Shown one piece after another: positions 27,268-37,782 of a stretch of 64,000 bases of DNA. The DNA is taken from positions 54,684 to 118,683 of the forward strand of contig JAFTRQ010000193.1 of the NCBI GenBank assembly GCA_017462125.1, in the 5' to 3' direction. The notes beneath the pieces are model-generated. The model saw nothing but the letters and a program-made list of their open reading frames with translations, made no database searches and was not told the DNA's origin. The position numbers were made by a program, and so were the translations under genes. The number at the start of each line of letters is the position of its first letter. The stretch's first letter is position 1. The DNA comes from Clostridia bacterium. GTDB lineage: Bacteria > Bacillota_A > Clostridia > Oscillospirales > CAG-272.

Positions 27268-27711
27268 TTATTCGGTAACAGAGACCTTGAGCTTTGCGCT
27301 GATCTCGGGATATACCTTGACCTCGACCTCATACGTGCCGTAGGACTTGATATTTTCGTTCAGTACAAGCTTTCTCTTGTCCACATCGATCTTGTGCTGC
27401 TCCTTCAGCTTTTCAGCGATATCCTTGGAGGTAACCGAGCCGTAAAGGCGTCCGTCGGCACCGGAGGTTGCTGTGATCTTTACTGTCAGCTTGCTGATCT
27501 TGTCGGCCAGCTCCTTAGCGGCTGCCTTTTCTTCCTTCAGCTTGAATTGCTTGGATTCCTCCTTGCTCTTTGCCTCGGACATAACCTTTGCGTCGGCAAC
27601 GACTGCCAGCTTCTTGGGAAAGAGAAAATTACGTGCGTATCCGTCGGATACCTCCACGATCTGATCCTTTTTTCCTTGACCCTTTACGTCTGCTAAAAGT
27701 AATACTTTCAT
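27268..27711 (-). CDS. rplI: 50S ribosomal protein L9
   Basis: This 147-residue large-subunit protein has the N-terminal rRNA-binding domain ([21 protein letters not shown] signature region, [13 protein letters not shown]), a long connecting helix rich in Lys/Glu, and the C-terminal domain ending in [14 protein letters not shown] precedes the ATG. It is 51 bases downstream of gdpP and upstream of dnaB, the usual Firmicutes arrangement. Confidence 0.97.
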   Translation of the reverse strand: MKVLLLADVKGQGKKDQIVEVSDGYARNFLFPKKLAVVADAKVMSEAKSKEESKQFKLKEEKAAAKELADKISKLTVKITATSGADGRLYGSVTSKDIAEKLKEQHKIDVDKRKLVLNENIKSYGTYEVEVKVYPEISAKLKVSVTE

Positions 27712-27762
27712 AATTTTGTTCTCCTGAAATTCAATAAAATGCGAAATTTAAGTTGTTTGCGA

Positions 27763-29952
27763 TTATACCGACTTTTCATGTCGGTGATCGTATTCGAAAT
27801 AATCGTCGATGGCATCCTTAAGCAGCTCACAGGTTTTTGTCAGCGAGGAATTACGCACCTGTGCGCCGGCGATATCGAAATGTCCGCCGCCCTTAAGCCG
27901 TTCAAGGATGAGCTGGACGTTGATGGTTCCCTTGGAACGTCCCGATATCACTACGTCGCTGTCCATTTTTACCAATGCGAAGGATGCCTGAACGCCCTTG
28001 ACACGGAGGAGCTTGTCTGCCACCTTTGAGGCGGTGACTCTGTCCTCGGGGGTGGAGGGACGGTCTACCGTAAGCCATGTGATGGCGATACAGTCACGGT
28101 AAATACGTGCCTTGGATTCGAATTCTCCGGTGAGGAGAAGCTCATCCAAGCTTTCGTTGAAGAATTCTCTTACAACGCCGGTGTGCGCGCCGCAGGAATA
28201 GAGATAATGGGTGATCTCAAAGGTTTGCGCACCTGCGTTTCTTGTATAGTTGTTTGTATCAAGCATAATGCCCGACAGCAATACCTCCGCTTCCTCCTTG
28301 TGCAGCTTATTTGAGAATCTGCTGCGAAGAAGGATTTCTGCAACGATCTCGCTGGCGGAGGATTTCGTTGCCTCAACGTATTGCAGAAAAGGCTCGAAGG
28401 GAAGTGCCTTTGTGAGGCGGTGGTGGTCAAGCACGGCAATGTGCGATACTGTTTCCGCAAGCTCACTTGCCTCGTAAATTTGAGGATTGTTTACGTCACA
28501 GATGATCAGCACGGTGTCGGAGTTGACAAGATCACGCGCGGCCTCCCTGCTGATGAAGATGTTTTCGTAGATTTTCAACGGCTCAAGCTGTGCGTAACAA
28601 ATCGAAAAGCTCTCTACGGAACGGTCCACAACGATATGTACCGGAGGATGATTGTCCTCGTCTTCGTATTGATCCTCAAAGACAGACAGCGCAAAGCGAG
28701 CAACGCCTACGCAAGAGCCAATGGAGTCAAAATCAGGGGAGGAGTGTCCCATGATCAGCACACCGGAGGAATCGCGAATCTTCTTTTCAAGGAGTTCACC
28801 GGTTACGCGGGACGCAACAGAGGTGTTGTTTTCAATGATCTTGTGGGTTCCTCCGAAGTAGAGGTAGCCCTGCTCGCCCTCACGGCGCATTGCAATCTGG
28901 TTTCCGCCTCGGTTGATGGCGATATTGAGCGCGTCAAACGCGGCCTTTTCTTTGCTTTCGAGACTGCCGTCGATTGCCGCAATACCCATAGAAACCGTAA
29001 TGGGGAAGCTGTTATCGCCGATCTTCAGATCCATAATGCGGTTTCTAATCTCGAAATCATTGAGGATCTGCTCGTCAAGCTTTTGCTTGGAAAAGACAGC
29101 GACGTATTTGTCGTTTTCATATTCCTTGATAAAGCCGTTCATCTCCTTGATCCAATCCTTAAGCAGATTCTCTGCTTCAACGGATGCGGAACGGTAATCC
29201 GCACGGACGTATTGAGTCAATTCCTGAAGGTTATCCAATACGATATATGCCACGACGGTACGTTCCTTATCCTCGCGCTCTGCAAGAGTAAGATAATCCT
29301 CCATGTCTCTGAACACGGTAAAATAATAGTTTTCACCGCGGATCTTGAAAACGTAGGAGACGACCTCGTAGCGCCTTCCGTCGGAAAGCCTTGTCAACGG
29401 TGTTTCGGGAATCGAAACGTCACGGGGCATATCGTACAGCGTTTCGCCAATGTAATCGTCGCGGTTTTTTGCACAGGCGATAATGGCTTCGGAGGGGATG
29501 GAGCAGAATTCCGAAAAGTCAATGCCGCTGACCGCTTTTCGGTATCCGAGAATGTCCTGCAGCGCACCGTTTATGATTTTGACCTTGCCGAAGCTGTCCA
29601 TTATGGCGTACGGCATATCAATGATGTAACGGAACATATCGTATATTTCGGTTTCGATCTGCTTCGCCTCGTGCTTTGCGCGTTTTGTCTTCAATGCTCT
29701 TATGGTGCAGACCAGACAAAGCGTGCCGGCGGAGAACAGATAGATCAGAGGAGTGGCTACCGTGATGATAGAGACAACACTTTTGTTGTCGGGTGTTTTG
29801 ACGAAAAGATTCAACACTGTCAAAAGGACCAATAAGACCATAGCTTCGATAACGCAAAAAATCATTGGTGTGCTCAGATCTACGCTGAATCTTGCAGATC
29901 TTCTCGACTGTGCGGAGACCTGCTTGCCGGAATTTGACCGTTGGTTACTCAT
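27763..29952 (-). CDS. gdpP: Cyclic-di-AMP phosphodiesterase GdpP (DHH/DHHA1)
   Basis: This 729-residue membrane protein hydrolyses c-di-AMP, the cell-wall and potassium second messenger. Layout: two N-terminal transmembrane helices (about residues 25-75), a PAS-like domain, a degenerate GGDEF domain, then a DHH domain with MGHSSPDFDSIG and LDHHR metal motifs and a DHHA1 domain with GGGHFDIAGAQ. In the GGDEF-like region the canonical GGDEF signature is not seen, as usual for this family. The ATG at 29952 has AAAGGAG 7 bases upstream and overlaps the upstream membrane-protein gene by 8 bases. Confidence 0.94.
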   Translation of the reverse strand: MSNQRSNSGKQVSAQSRRSARFSVDLSTPMIFCVIEAMVLLVLLTVLNLFVKTPDNKSVVSIITVATPLIYLFSAGTLCLVCTIRALKTKRAKHEAKQIETEIYDMFRYIIDMPYAIMDSFGKVKIINGALQDILGYRKAVSGIDFSEFCSIPSEAIIACAKNRDDYIGETLYDMPRDVSIPETPLTRLSDGRRYEVVSYVFKIRGENYYFTVFRDMEDYLTLAEREDKERTVVAYIVLDNLQELTQYVRADYRSASVEAENLLKDWIKEMNGFIKEYENDKYVAVFSKQKLDEQILNDFEIRNRIMDLKIGDNSFPITVSMGIAAIDGSLESKEKAAFDALNIAINRGGNQIAMRREGEQGYLYFGGTHKIIENNTSVASRVTGELLEKKIRDSSGVLIMGHSSPDFDSIGSCVGVARFALSVFEDQYEDEDNHPPVHIVVDRSVESFSICYAQLEPLKIYENIFISREAARDLVNSDTVLIICDVNNPQIYEASELAETVSHIAVLDHHRLTKALPFEPFLQYVEATKSSASEIVAEILLRSRFSNKLHKEEAEVLLSGIMLDTNNYTRNAGAQTFEITHYLYSCGAHTGVVREFFNESLDELLLTGEFESKARIYRDCIAITWLTVDRPSTPEDRVTASKVADKLLRVKGVQASFALVKMDSDVVISGRSKGTINVQLILERLKGGGHFDIAGAQVRNSSLTKTCELLKDAIDDYFEYDHRHEKSV

Positions 29953-31183
29953 TTGACTCTCCTTTCTCAAAATGATCCTTTGCCCACTGCTCAACCTCTG
30001 CGATTATGACGTAAAACGCACCCGTAAGCGCGAGAAGGATCAGAACCGAGGAGGATGTGAACGAGGACAAGGCGAATATAGCGATGGCGATCGCTGCAGA
30101 TGCGATCAGACCGAGAAGATAGAACTTTTCAATCAGAACTTTCAAGGCCTCGTATCCCTTCAACGCGAGGAGAGGCATCAGTATATAGCAAAGGTTTGCA
30201 CCCACTACTGCGGCAACGGAGGTTCCGCCCGAAGCGTTCGTGGTGTAGGTCAACACGTGCGCGACGATATAGATCAGTGCCGATGCTACGCTTGCTGTCA
30301 GTGTGGTCATATCCTTTGTGACCAGCTCACTAAGCCCCGCTGACTCAAGGATCCGACAATGAAGATTGTGAGCAAGGTAGACGGCGACCAGACAGATTGA
30401 AACCAGAAGACCGAAGGAGGAGTTTACCAGCAATTGGGCTTCGGCTTGAAGCTGACGGTGCAGAGAAGCGGAAATCGATTCCATTCCTGCCATCAGAAGA
30501 GCGGATTCGGTAAGATGAACGTAGCTTGCGCCAAGATCGGCACCTGCCAGGGAAACGGCTTCGAGCGAAACGCTTCCGTAGCGTGCCTTTAAAAGCAGAA
30601 GAAAGAATCCAAACGCTGTCGCAATGATAAAGGCCGAAGCGGATATGATAGAGGTTGTTTTACCTGTTTTGAAGCTGCTTGAGATTCCCAAAGCCAGCAT
30701 AGGCGGATAGTATACCAATGCTACCAATGAGTATATAGGATCCTTGGTGATCGCAAATGCGATGCCGAAGGAGAGCACGGGCAGGATCAGAAGCAATATC
30801 CTTTGCAAGCCTCTTCCCGAATAGACGATCGCGGATCCTGTTCCGATACAGATCACCGACCCGAGGATCAACGCAGCGATTACCGGCGAGCCCGAATAGG
30901 AGATCAGAGAGAATCCGAATACTAACGTGATGACCATGACCGATAGCTTTTTAACAGTCATCAGAACGGTAAGTCCACACAAAAGGCAGACAATCCATGC
31001 AACTGCTGCTGTGTGGGCGGAATCCTTCAGAAGAAGAGGCAGAGGAAGCGTGCAAGCAACTGTAGTCAGAGAGAGGACGGCAAGCATATGATTCGGCAAG
31101 GCAAGGCTTGAGATGCCTCGGCTTCGTCTGTCGGAAATATTGTTTTCGGTTTGGTTATGCAATCTTGATTTTTCGGCGTTCAT
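29945..31183 (-). CDS. Polytopic membrane protein (YybS/DUF2232-like by position)
   Basis: This 412-residue protein has about nine or ten hydrophobic spans and a hydrophilic N-terminus of 30 residues. In Bacillus and many Firmicutes a YybS-type DUF2232 membrane protein lies immediately upstream of gdpP, rplI and dnaB; here the position and overlap with gdpP are the same, so I assign it by synteny rather than by motif. AAGGAGG precedes the ATG. The function is unknown, although coupling to gdpP suggests a role in c-di-AMP or envelope signalling. Confidence 0.75.
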   Translation of the reverse strand: MNAEKSRLHNQTENNISDRRSRGISSLALPNHMLAVLSLTTVACTLPLPLLLKDSAHTAAVAWIVCLLCGLTVLMTVKKLSVMVITLVFGFSLISYSGSPVIAALILGSVICIGTGSAIVYSGRGLQRILLLILPVLSFGIAFAITKDPIYSLVALVYYPPMLALGISSSFKTGKTTSIISASAFIIATAFGFFLLLLKARYGSVSLEAVSLAGADLGASYVHLTESALLMAGMESISASLHRQLQAEAQLLVNSSFGLLVSICLVAVYLAHNLHCRILESAGLSELVTKDMTTLTASVASALIYIVAHVLTYTTNASGGTSVAAVVGANLCYILMPLLALKGYEALKVLIEKFYLLGLIASAAIAIAIFALSSFTSSSVLILLALTGAFYVIIAEVEQWAKDHFEKGESNE

Positions 31184-31241
31184 ACGAGCCCTCCTTTCTT
31201 TGATTTCAAAATAGGCACACTTTCCACAATACCATTATACC

Positions 31242-31270
31242 ATTATATCATACAAATGGAATTTTGTAAA
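31242..31270 (-). promoter_or_regulatory. Promoter for the yybS-like-gdpP-...-ftsH operon
   Basis: On the minus strand: TTTACA (31265-31270), 17-base spacer, TATAAT (31242-31247), with a second TATAAT (31233-31238) one turn downstream. It would give a leader of about 50 bases before the ATG at 31183. Confidence 0.82.
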
Positions 31271-31404
31271 CAGCAAAATCGACTTTTTTTATTATTAAAT
31301 GAAAGATTTTACATTTTTTGTGTAGAGACAAGCTTATTTCGCGCACAAAATCGTGTCGTGACAAGAAAATATAAAAGATTTTTCAAAAAAATTTGAAAAA
31401 GGTA

Positions 31405-31478
31405 TTGCAATTGAGAAAATAATGTGCTATAATATGTGAAGAATAAGGTAAGCTTGAGTGGGTGTTAAAAATCCACTC
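31405..31478 (+). promoter_or_regulatory. Promoter and leader hairpin of the rimP-nusA-infB operon
   Basis: TTGCAA (31405-31410), 17-base spacer, TATAAT (31428-31433) with an extended TGC. The leader of about 100 bases contains a short hairpin (31456-31463 with 31471-31478). The 358-base gap 31184-31541 otherwise holds the divergent minus-strand promoter and AT-rich sequence. Confidence 0.82.
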
Positions 31479-31541
31479 TTAAATTTTGTATAAGCACTTT
31501 TTCGTTAAAATTGGCATGGAAAGGATTTTCGGTGGTGAAGC

Positions 31542-32024
31542 ATGAAGAATAACGGAAGCAAAAACATCGCCTCTGCAGTCAAGGAATTGATTACGCCTAC
31601 GGCTGATGAGATGGGGTATTATCTTTGGGACGTTGAATTTGTCAAAGAGGGTGCGGATAAGTATCTGCGCATTACTATTGATAATGAAGACGGTATCACC
31701 ATTGAGGATTGCGAAAAGTTCCACAGAGCCATCGATCCCCTGCTTGACGAGGCAGATCCTATCAGCGAAGCGTATATTCTTGAGGTGTCCTCACCCGGAA
31801 TCGAGCGCGAGCTCAAAACGGCTGCTCATGTAGAAGCTTGTGAGGGTTGGGACGTTGAGGTGAAGCTCTATGCGCCCAAAAACGGATCAAAGTCTTTCCG
31901 CGGCGTGCTTTGCGGCTATGATGAGGACGGCAATATCGTGATCGAGATCGGTGAAGAAAAAGTCCTCTTTAAGCCCGACGAGGTGGCGAAAATATCCACT
32001 TATTTTGACTTCGGTAATTCGTAA
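31542..32024 (+). CDS. rimP: Ribosome maturation factor RimP
   Basis: This 160-residue protein assists 30S subunit assembly. It shows the RimP pattern: YYLWDVEFVKEG, LRITIDNEDGITIEDCEKFHRAIDPLLDE and the highly conserved YILEVSSPGIERELK. The ribosome binding site is weak (GGTGGTG). It is first in the rimP-nusA-ylxR-ylxQ-infB order shared across bacteria. Confidence 0.96.
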   Translation: MKNNGSKNIASAVKELITPTADEMGYYLWDVEFVKEGADKYLRITIDNEDGITIEDCEKFHRAIDPLLDEADPISEAYILEVSSPGIERELKTAAHVEACEGWDVEVKLYAPKNGSKSFRGVLCGYDEDGNIVIEIGEEKVLFKPDEVAKISTYFDFGNS

Positions 32025-32063
32025 TACACATAAAAATCGTTTGAAAGGATAATATAAAACAAA

Positions 32064-33119
32064 ATGAACACAGAGTTTTTTACAGCGCTTGAGCTTCTTG
32101 AAAAGGAAGAAGGTATTCCCCAGGAGTATATGATCGAAAAGATCGAAGCAGCCCTGATTTCCGCATTCAAAAAGGAATACGGCAATAATACCAACGTGAG
32201 AGTGCATATCGACCCTGCGAAAAAGGACGTCAGAGTATACCAGCAGAAGGAAGTTGTTGAGGTGGTCGAGGATCCTATGATTCAGATCTCTCTTGAAGAG
32301 GCAAAGTCCATCAGCAAGCGTAACGTGCTCGGTGGTACTGTCGAGTTCGAGGTCAAAACCAAGAACTTCCGCCGTTTGTCTGCAGGCGCGGCAAAGTCTG
32401 TTATTATCCAGGCAATCCGCGAGGGTAAGCATAGGGCGATGCAGGAGGCTTACGAATCCAAGCGCGAGGAGATCATTACCGCTACCGTTAATAAGATTGA
32501 TTACGAAACGGGTAATATTGTGCTTGATACCGGAACAGGCAATGCTGTTCTTCTGAAATCCGAGCAGATCCCCGGTGAGTATTACGAGGTAGGAGACAAG
32601 ATCAAGGTGTTCATTCAGGAGGTCAACAAGGAGCTTCGCGGACCTCTGGTTACTCTTTCCAGAGTACACCCCGGCCTTGTCAGACGTATGTTTGAGCTCG
32701 AAATTCCCGAGATCACAGACGGTGTTGTCGTGATCAAGGGCGTATCCCGTGAGGCAGGCTCCAGAACCAAGATTGCAGTATACTCCAGAGATGAGAGCGT
32801 GGATCCCGTAGGCGCATGTATCGGTGCTCACGGTATGAGAATCGAGAGCATCCTTGACGAGCTTGGCGGCGAGAAGATCGATATTGTCAAGTACAGCGAG
32901 ATTCCCGAGGAATACGTCACCGCGGCCCTCTCTCCCGCAACCGTTCTTTCCGCGGAGATGGAAAGCGAAAGATTCTGCCGCGTAACTGTTTCCCCCGATC
33001 AGCTTTCTCTTGCGATCGGTAAGGAGGGTCAGAACGTTCGTCTCGCGGCAAGATTGACCGGCGTGAAGATCGATATCAACGCAGAAGGCCTTGAGAAGAA
33101 CACTCCCGTTTCCGAGTGA
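32064..33119 (+). CDS. nusA: Transcription termination/antitermination factor NusA
   Basis: This 351-residue RNA polymerase-binding protein has the N-terminal domain (residues about 1-125), an S1 domain and two KH domains (SRTKIAVYSRD, DPVGACIGAHGMRIESI, AIGKEGQNVRLAARLTG). It lacks the C-terminal acidic repeats of Gram-negative NusA, as usual in Firmicutes. GAAAGGA precedes the ATG. In E. coli NusA pauses polymerase and modulates termination; the gene is in its conserved place. Confidence 0.97.
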   Translation: MNTEFFTALELLEKEEGIPQEYMIEKIEAALISAFKKEYGNNTNVRVHIDPAKKDVRVYQQKEVVEVVEDPMIQISLEEAKSISKRNVLGGTVEFEVKTKNFRRLSAGAAKSVIIQAIREGKHRAMQEAYESKREEIITATVNKIDYETGNIVLDTGTGNAVLLKSEQIPGEYYEVGDKIKVFIQEVNKELRGPLVTLSRVHPGLVRRMFELEIPEITDGVVVIKGVSREAGSRTKIAVYSRDESVDPVGACIGAHGMRIESILDELGGEKIDIVKYSEIPEEYVTAALSPATVLSAEMESERFCRVTVSPDQLSLAIGKEGQNVRLAARLTGVKIDINAEGLEKNTPVSE

Positions 33120-33143
33120 GCTTGAGCCTTACGGTAAACGGTT

Positions 33144-33434
33144 ATGGAGAATAACGTACAAAAGGTGCGAAAGGTCCCGATGCGTCAGTGCTTGGGATGT
33201 AACGCACACAAGCCGAAACGCGAAATGATCAGAGTCGTGAGAACTCCCGAGGGTGAGATCGTTCTTGATTTCGTTGGAAAAAAATCGGGCAGAGGTGCAT
33301 ACGTTTGCCCTGCAAAGTCCTGCTTTGCAAAGGCGAGAAAGAGCAAGCGGATCGAGCATATTCTGGAATGCAGTATTCCTGAGGAGATCTACGACGAGAT
33401 GGAAAAGACAATTTCCGAATCAGCGGAGGCCTGA
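33144..33434 (+). CDS. rnpM: RNase P modulator RnpM (YlxR, DUF448)
   Basis: This 96-residue RNA-binding protein carries the YlxR signature: MRQCLGCNAHKPKREMIRVV, then GRGAYVCPAKSCFAKARK. It binds RNA and is reported to modulate RNase P in Bacillus. The chosen ATG has no strong ribosome binding site, but the N-terminal KVPMRQCLGC context fits the family, so this start is preferred over an internal Met. Confidence 0.92.
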   Translation: MENNVQKVRKVPMRQCLGCNAHKPKREMIRVVRTPEGEIVLDFVGKKSGRGAYVCPAKSCFAKARKSKRIEHILECSIPEEIYDEMEKTISESAEA

Positions 33435-33451
33435 TCGGCGGAGGAGAGAGT

Positions 33452-33802
33452 ATGACCGATGAAAAAAATCTCCTTTTGATGATCGGTATGTGCCGCGGAG
33501 CGGGAAAATTGATCATCGGAACACCGATGATATGTGAGCATTTGCGGAAGCTCGGTAACAAAAACTCGGCTTCCACCGACAGCACGTCCCCAAACGTCAT
33601 CGTAATTGAGGCGTCGGACACGTCGGAAAACACGCATAAAAAGATCAGCGACAAATGCATATATTATAAAGTGAAACATATAAAAATAAACTCGACGTGC
33701 GAGATTTTGGGCAATGCCGTCGGGAAAAGCGCCGTGGCGGCGGTGGCAGTAGCGGATAAAAGCTTTTGCCGCGCGATCATGAGTAAGCTTGCAGAAGGCT
33801 GA
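33452..33802 (+). CDS. L7Ae-family ribosomal protein (YlxQ-like)
   Basis: This 116-residue small protein belongs to the L7Ae/L30e kink-turn-binding superfamily: LLLMIGMCRGAGKLIIG at the N-terminus and GKSAVAAVAVADKSFCRAI near the end. A hydrophilic insertion (NKNSASTDSTSPN) replaces part of the usual loop. It lies between ylxR and infB, the usual YlxQ position. GGAGGAG precedes the ATG. Confidence 0.87.
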   Translation: MTDEKNLLLMIGMCRGAGKLIIGTPMICEHLRKLGNKNSASTDSTSPNVIVIEASDTSENTHKKISDKCIYYKVKHIKINSTCEILGNAVGKSAVAAVAVADKSFCRAIMSKLAEG

Positions 33803-33850
33803 ACGGCGCAAGTAACATCGCAGAAAACCGGAAAGGTATGGGTATAATTT

Positions 33851-36800
33851 ATGGCAGTAAAACCTCAGATCAAAGCAAATCAACTTGCAAAGGATCTTAA
33901 TCTCAAGAGCAAGGATATCGTTGATATTATGGCGGAAAAGGGTATCGAGCTGAAAACGCAGAAATCCCTTGAGCCCCACGAATTCAACGTCCTTTTTGAT
34001 GCTCTTACGTCCGCTCATCAGATTGAGGGGATCGACGACTATATTGACGGAGTGACCTTTATTCCCTCCAAGCTTGAAAAGGCAGAAAAGCAACCCGAGG
34101 CGGAGGTCTCGGCTCCTGTTGCACAGCCTGTCGAAAAGACAGCCGAGGAGAAGAGCGCTGTTTCTCAGAAGACCGAAAAGGCGGATAAGGGTGAAAAGAC
34201 CAATGCTGCAGAAAAGTCTGAAAAGCTTGAAAAGCCTGTGAAGACAGAAAAGGCAGCTCCCGCAGAGGGAAAGACTCCTGTGCAGAATACTGCTCCCAAA
34301 AGCGAGCCCGTTGAGAAGCCTGCGGAGAAGCCCGCAGAGAAAGCTGTTGAAAAGCCCGTTGCCAAGACAGAGTCTGTCGCTGCCAAGACAGAGCCTGTAG
34401 CTAAGGATGCTGCGCAGAAAAAGCCCGAAGCTGCGCAGGCACCTATCAAAACGACGCCTAAGGTTGACAGAGCCGAGGCAATCGCGCGTGCAGCAGCTAT
34501 CGAAAAGGCTGCACAGGAAAAGGCTATGCAGCGCGCGGCAAACGATAACAGACAGAAAAACGATAATAATAACAGAAAGGGAGACGGTCAGCCTCACACA
34601 CGTGACAACGTTCGCCCCGACAACCGTCAGGAGCGTCCCGATAACCGTCAGGACAGAGGCTTTACTCCCAATAACTCAGGAGCGCAGAGACCTCAGGCAC
34701 AGAATAACGACAGATTCTCCAAGATGGCTACTCCCGATTTTGAAAGACAGTCCAATCCTCAGAGAAGAGATGACAGAAAGCCTCAAAAGCCTCAGTTCAA
34801 TAACAACAGAGGCGGTATGGGAATGATGGATAAGGATGACTACGTGCCCTCCGCGCCCAGAGAAAAATTCCAGCCTCAGGCAATCGTCCGTGCTCAGACT
34901 CCCAAGGGTGGAGACGGAACAAGCAAGAAGGGTGCGGCAAAGACCGTAGATATTCGTACCTCCTCCGTCGATCTTTCCAAGTATGACGAGAAGCTCGATA
35001 CCTTTGTTTCCGAGGACGAGAGAGATCTCAGAAACAGCACCAATCAGAAGCTCAAGAAGCAGCAGAACCAGACCAGAGGAGAGAATACCTTCCAAAAGGG
35101 TAAAGCCGGAAAGAAGGGCGGTAAGCCCGAGCAGAAGGCTCCCGTTACCATCGTGAAGGGTCCTATGAAGGTTCAGATCCCCGAGGAGATCATGGTAAGC
35201 GATCTTGCGGCTATGCTGAAGGTTACCGTTGCCGAGGTGATCAAAAAGCTGTTGCTTCTTGGAGTAATGGCTACTGCTAACCAGACCGTTGACTTTGATA
35301 CAGCGGCGCTTGTAGCCGTTGAGTGCGGTGCAGAGCCCGAAAAGGCGGTTGTGGTTACCATTGAAGAAAAGCTCTTTGACGAGGCAGAGGATACCGAAGA
35401 GCAGCTTGTGGGACGTGCTCCTGTCGTCTGCGTAATGGGTCACGTTGACCACGGTAAGACCTCGCTTCTCGACGCGATCAGACATACAAACGTTACTACC
35501 GGTGAAGCCGGCGGTATTACCCAGCACATCGGTGCTTACAGAGTAAAAATCAACGGCCAGGATATTACCTTCCTGGACACCCCCGGTCACGAAGCGTTTA
35601 CAGCAATGCGTGCCCGTGGTGCACAGTCTACAGATATTGCAATCCTCGTGGTTGCGGCGGATGACGGCATTATGCCTCAGACCGTTGAGGCTATCAACCA
35701 TGCAAAAGCAGCAGGTATTGATATCATCGTTGCGATCAACAAGATGGATAAGCCTACGGCAAATCCCGATGCCATTAAGCAAGAGCTGACCAAGTATGAC
35801 CTCGTTCCCGAGGAGTGGGGCGGCGACGTTATCTGCGTTCCCGTATCCGCGCTGACAAGAATGGGTATTGAGGATCTTCTTGAGAACGTACTGCTTGTTG
35901 CAGAGGTGAAGGAGCTTAAGGCAAATCCCAACCGCCGTGCAAAGGGTCTCGTTATTGAGGCGAAGCTTGACCGCGGTCGCGGTCCCGTTGCTACCGTGCT
36001 CGTTCAGAACGGTACGCTCCGTAACGGAGATATCGTGATTGCGGGTACAGCCGTAGGACGTGTCAGAGCAATGACAGACCATAACGGTAAGCAGCTCAAG
36101 GTTGCAGGACCCTCCGTTCCCGTTGAGATCATCGGTCTTGCCGAGGTTCCTACAGCAGGTGATGAATTTGCGGCTGTTGAGGACGAGAGAATGGCAAGAG
36201 AGCTTGCTGATCAGAGAAAGGATAAGGCTAAGGAAGAGACCTTCAAGGCTAATGCCAGAGCGAACCTGAACGATCTGTTTGCACAGATCAGCGAGGGTAT
36301 TAAGGATCTTAATATCATCGTTAAGGCAGACGTAGTCGGATCTGCAGAGGCAGTTAAGGCATCCTTGGTGAAGCTTTCCAACGAAGAAGTAAGAGTCAAC
36401 GTAATCCACAGCGCGGTTGGCGGTATTACGGAGAACGACGTTATGTTTGCGGCGGCATCCAATGCCATCATAGTAGGCTTTAACGTTCGTCCCGATAAGG
36501 CGGCTCTTGACAGCGCTGAAAGACAGGGTGTTGATATGAGAACCTACCGTATCATTTACCAGTGTATCGAAGAGATTGAGGCGGCGATGAAGGGTATGCT
36601 TGCTCCTAAGTTCCGTGAAAATCTTCTCGGTCATGCAGAGGTGCGTCAGACGATTCACGTTCCCGGTGTGGGCACGATTGCAGGTTCTTATATCCTTGAC
36701 GGTAAGATCTCGAGAAACGCACAGATCCGCGTGGTTCGTGACGGTATCGTGATCTTTGAGGACAAGATCTCCTCGCTTAAGAGATTCAAGGATGATGCCA

Positions 36801-36907
36801 AGGAAGTGGCTCAGGGCTACGAGTGCGGTGTCGGTCTTGAAAAGTTCAACGACATCAAGGAAGGCGATATTCTTGAGGCCTTCGTTATGGAAGAAATCGA
36901 AAGATAA
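33851..36907 (+). CDS. infB: Translation initiation factor IF-2
   Basis: This 1018-residue GTPase positions fMet-tRNA on the 30S subunit. A short N-terminal folded domain (residues 1-60) is followed by about 300 residues of low-complexity sequence rich in Lys, Glu, Ala, Pro, Gln and Asn, an unusually long linker, then a conserved IF-2 N-terminal subdomain. The G domain begins near residue 530 with [17 protein letters not shown] and NKMDKP, followed by domains II to IV. GGAAAGG precedes the ATG. It ends the rimP operon. Confidence 0.97.
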   Translation: MAVKPQIKANQLAKDLNLKSKDIVDIMAEKGIELKTQKSLEPHEFNVLFDALTSAHQIEGIDDYIDGVTFIPSKLEKAEKQPEAEVSAPVAQPVEKTAEEKSAVSQKTEKADKGEKTNAAEKSEKLEKPVKTEKAAPAEGKTPVQNTAPKSEPVEKPAEKPAEKAVEKPVAKTESVAAKTEPVAKDAAQKKPEAAQAPIKTTPKVDRAEAIARAAAIEKAAQEKAMQRAANDNRQKNDNNNRKGDGQPHTRDNVRPDNRQERPDNRQDRGFTPNNSGAQRPQAQNNDRFSKMATPDFERQSNPQRRDDRKPQKPQFNNNRGGMGMMDKDDYVPSAPREKFQPQAIVRAQTPKGGDGTSKKGAAKTVDIRTSSVDLSKYDEKLDTFVSEDERDLRNSTNQKLKKQQNQTRGENTFQKGKAGKKGGKPEQKAPVTIVKGPMKVQIPEEIMVSDLAAMLKVTVAEVIKKLLLLGVMATANQTVDFDTAALVAVECGAEPEKAVVVTIEEKLFDEAEDTEEQLVGRAPVVCVMGHVDHGKTSLLDAIRHTNVTTGEAGGITQHIGAYRVKINGQDITFLDTPGHEAFTAMRARGAQSTDIAILVVAADDGIMPQTVEAINHAKAAGIDIIVAINKMDKPTANPDAIKQELTKYDLVPEEWGGDVICVPVSALTRMGIEDLLENVLLVAEVKELKANPNRRAKGLVIEAKLDRGRGPVATVLVQNGTLRNGDIVIAGTAVGRVRAMTDHNGKQLKVAGPSVPVEIIGLAEVPTAGDEFAAVEDERMARELADQRKDKAKEETFKANARANLNDLFAQISEGIKDLNIIVKADVVGSAEAVKASLVKLSNEEVRVNVIHSAVGGITENDVMFAAASNAIIVGFNVRPDKAALDSAERQGVDMRTYRIIYQCIEEIEAAMKGMLAPKFRENLLGHAEVRQTIHVPGVGTIAGSYILDGKISRNAQIRVVRDGIVIFEDKISSLKRFKDDAKEVAQGYECGVGLEKFNDIKEGDILEAFVMEEIER

Positions 36908-36932
36908 CCAACGCAAAATAATCCCGCGACAG

Positions 36933-36983
36933 TCAATGCAGGGCGCCTCTCAATCCACGATCGGATTTTGGCTCCCTGCATTG
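36933..36983 (+). terminator. Terminator after infB
   Basis: Perfect 10-bp outer arms (CAATGCAGGG at 36933-36942, CCCTGCATTG at 36974-36983) enclose about 30 bases with a smaller internal pair, followed by a TTAATTTT stretch. It separates infB from the sirtuin gene. Confidence 0.65.
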
Positions 36984-37015
36984 TTAATTTTAAATATTAT
37001 TGGGAGGATGCTTGT

Positions 37016-37750
37016 ATGACGGATATTGAAAGACTTCAACAGTTGATCGACGCCTCGAAAAGGATCGTGTTTTTCGGGGGCGCAGGTGTGTCTACCGAGA
37101 GTGGAATTAAGGATTTTCGGAGTGTAGACGGTCTTTATTCGCAAAAATATAAGTATCCGCCGGAAATGATCCTGCACGCAGATTTCTTTTGGAATAAAAC
37201 AAAGGATTTTTACGATTTCTACCGTGAAAAGATGATCTGCGACAGCGCGCGACCCAACGCGGCGCACAAAAAGCTTGCGGAGCTTGAACGTGCAGGAAAG
37301 CTCAGCTGTGTGATCACGCAGAATATCGACGGATTGCATACCGAGGCAGGATCGGAAAGGGTGTACGAGCTTCACGGCTCGGTACACCGTAACAGATGCA
37401 CCCGATGCAACCGCCCCTATTCTTTGGAGCATATTAAAGCAAGCGGCGGTGTGCCTGTATGCGCCTGCGGTGGGATCGTTAAGCCCGACGTTGTGCTCTA
37501 TGGCGAACAGCTTGACAGCGATACGCTTGACGGAGCAATCCGGGCGATCTCAGACAGCGATCTCCTCATCGTGGGAGGCACCTCGTTGACGGTATATCCT
37601 GCAGCAGGATTGATTTCTTATTATGGCGGCAAGGAGCTGGTGTTGATTAACCGCGACGTGACGCAATATGATTCCGAGGCGACGCTGATCATTCGTGAGC
37701 CTATCGGAAAAACGTTGGAAATGATCAAGGTAGAGCCTGTAGAACGGTAA
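37016..37750 (+). CDS. cobB: NAD-dependent protein deacylase, sirtuin (CobB-like)
   Basis: This 244-residue sirtuin removes acyl groups from Lys using NAD. Visible motifs: GGAGVSTESGIKDFRS (NAD binding), TQNIDGLH, catalytic His in ELHGSVH, a zinc ribbon with C-x2-C (CTRC) and C-x-C (CAC), and VGGTSLTVYPAA. The ATG at 37016 has GGGAGG 8 bases upstream; an upstream in-frame TTG is not favoured. It follows infB and is 32 bases upstream of a Nudix gene, so the two may be co-transcribed. Confidence 0.94.
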   Translation: MTDIERLQQLIDASKRIVFFGGAGVSTESGIKDFRSVDGLYSQKYKYPPEMILHADFFWNKTKDFYDFYREKMICDSARPNAAHKKLAELERAGKLSCVITQNIDGLHTEAGSERVYELHGSVHRNRCTRCNRPYSLEHIKASGGVPVCACGGIVKPDVVLYGEQLDSDTLDGAIRAISDSDLLIVGGTSLTVYPAAGLISYYGGKELVLINRDVTQYDSEATLIIREPIGKTLEMIKVEPVER

Positions 37751-37782
37751 TTGTATTGATTTTTGTACGAGGAGGTGAGAAA

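Noticed and set aside
34676..36916. A 746-codon minus-strand frame
   Set aside because: It is antisense to infB, which has all IF-2 motifs; the reverse frame has no recognisable family.
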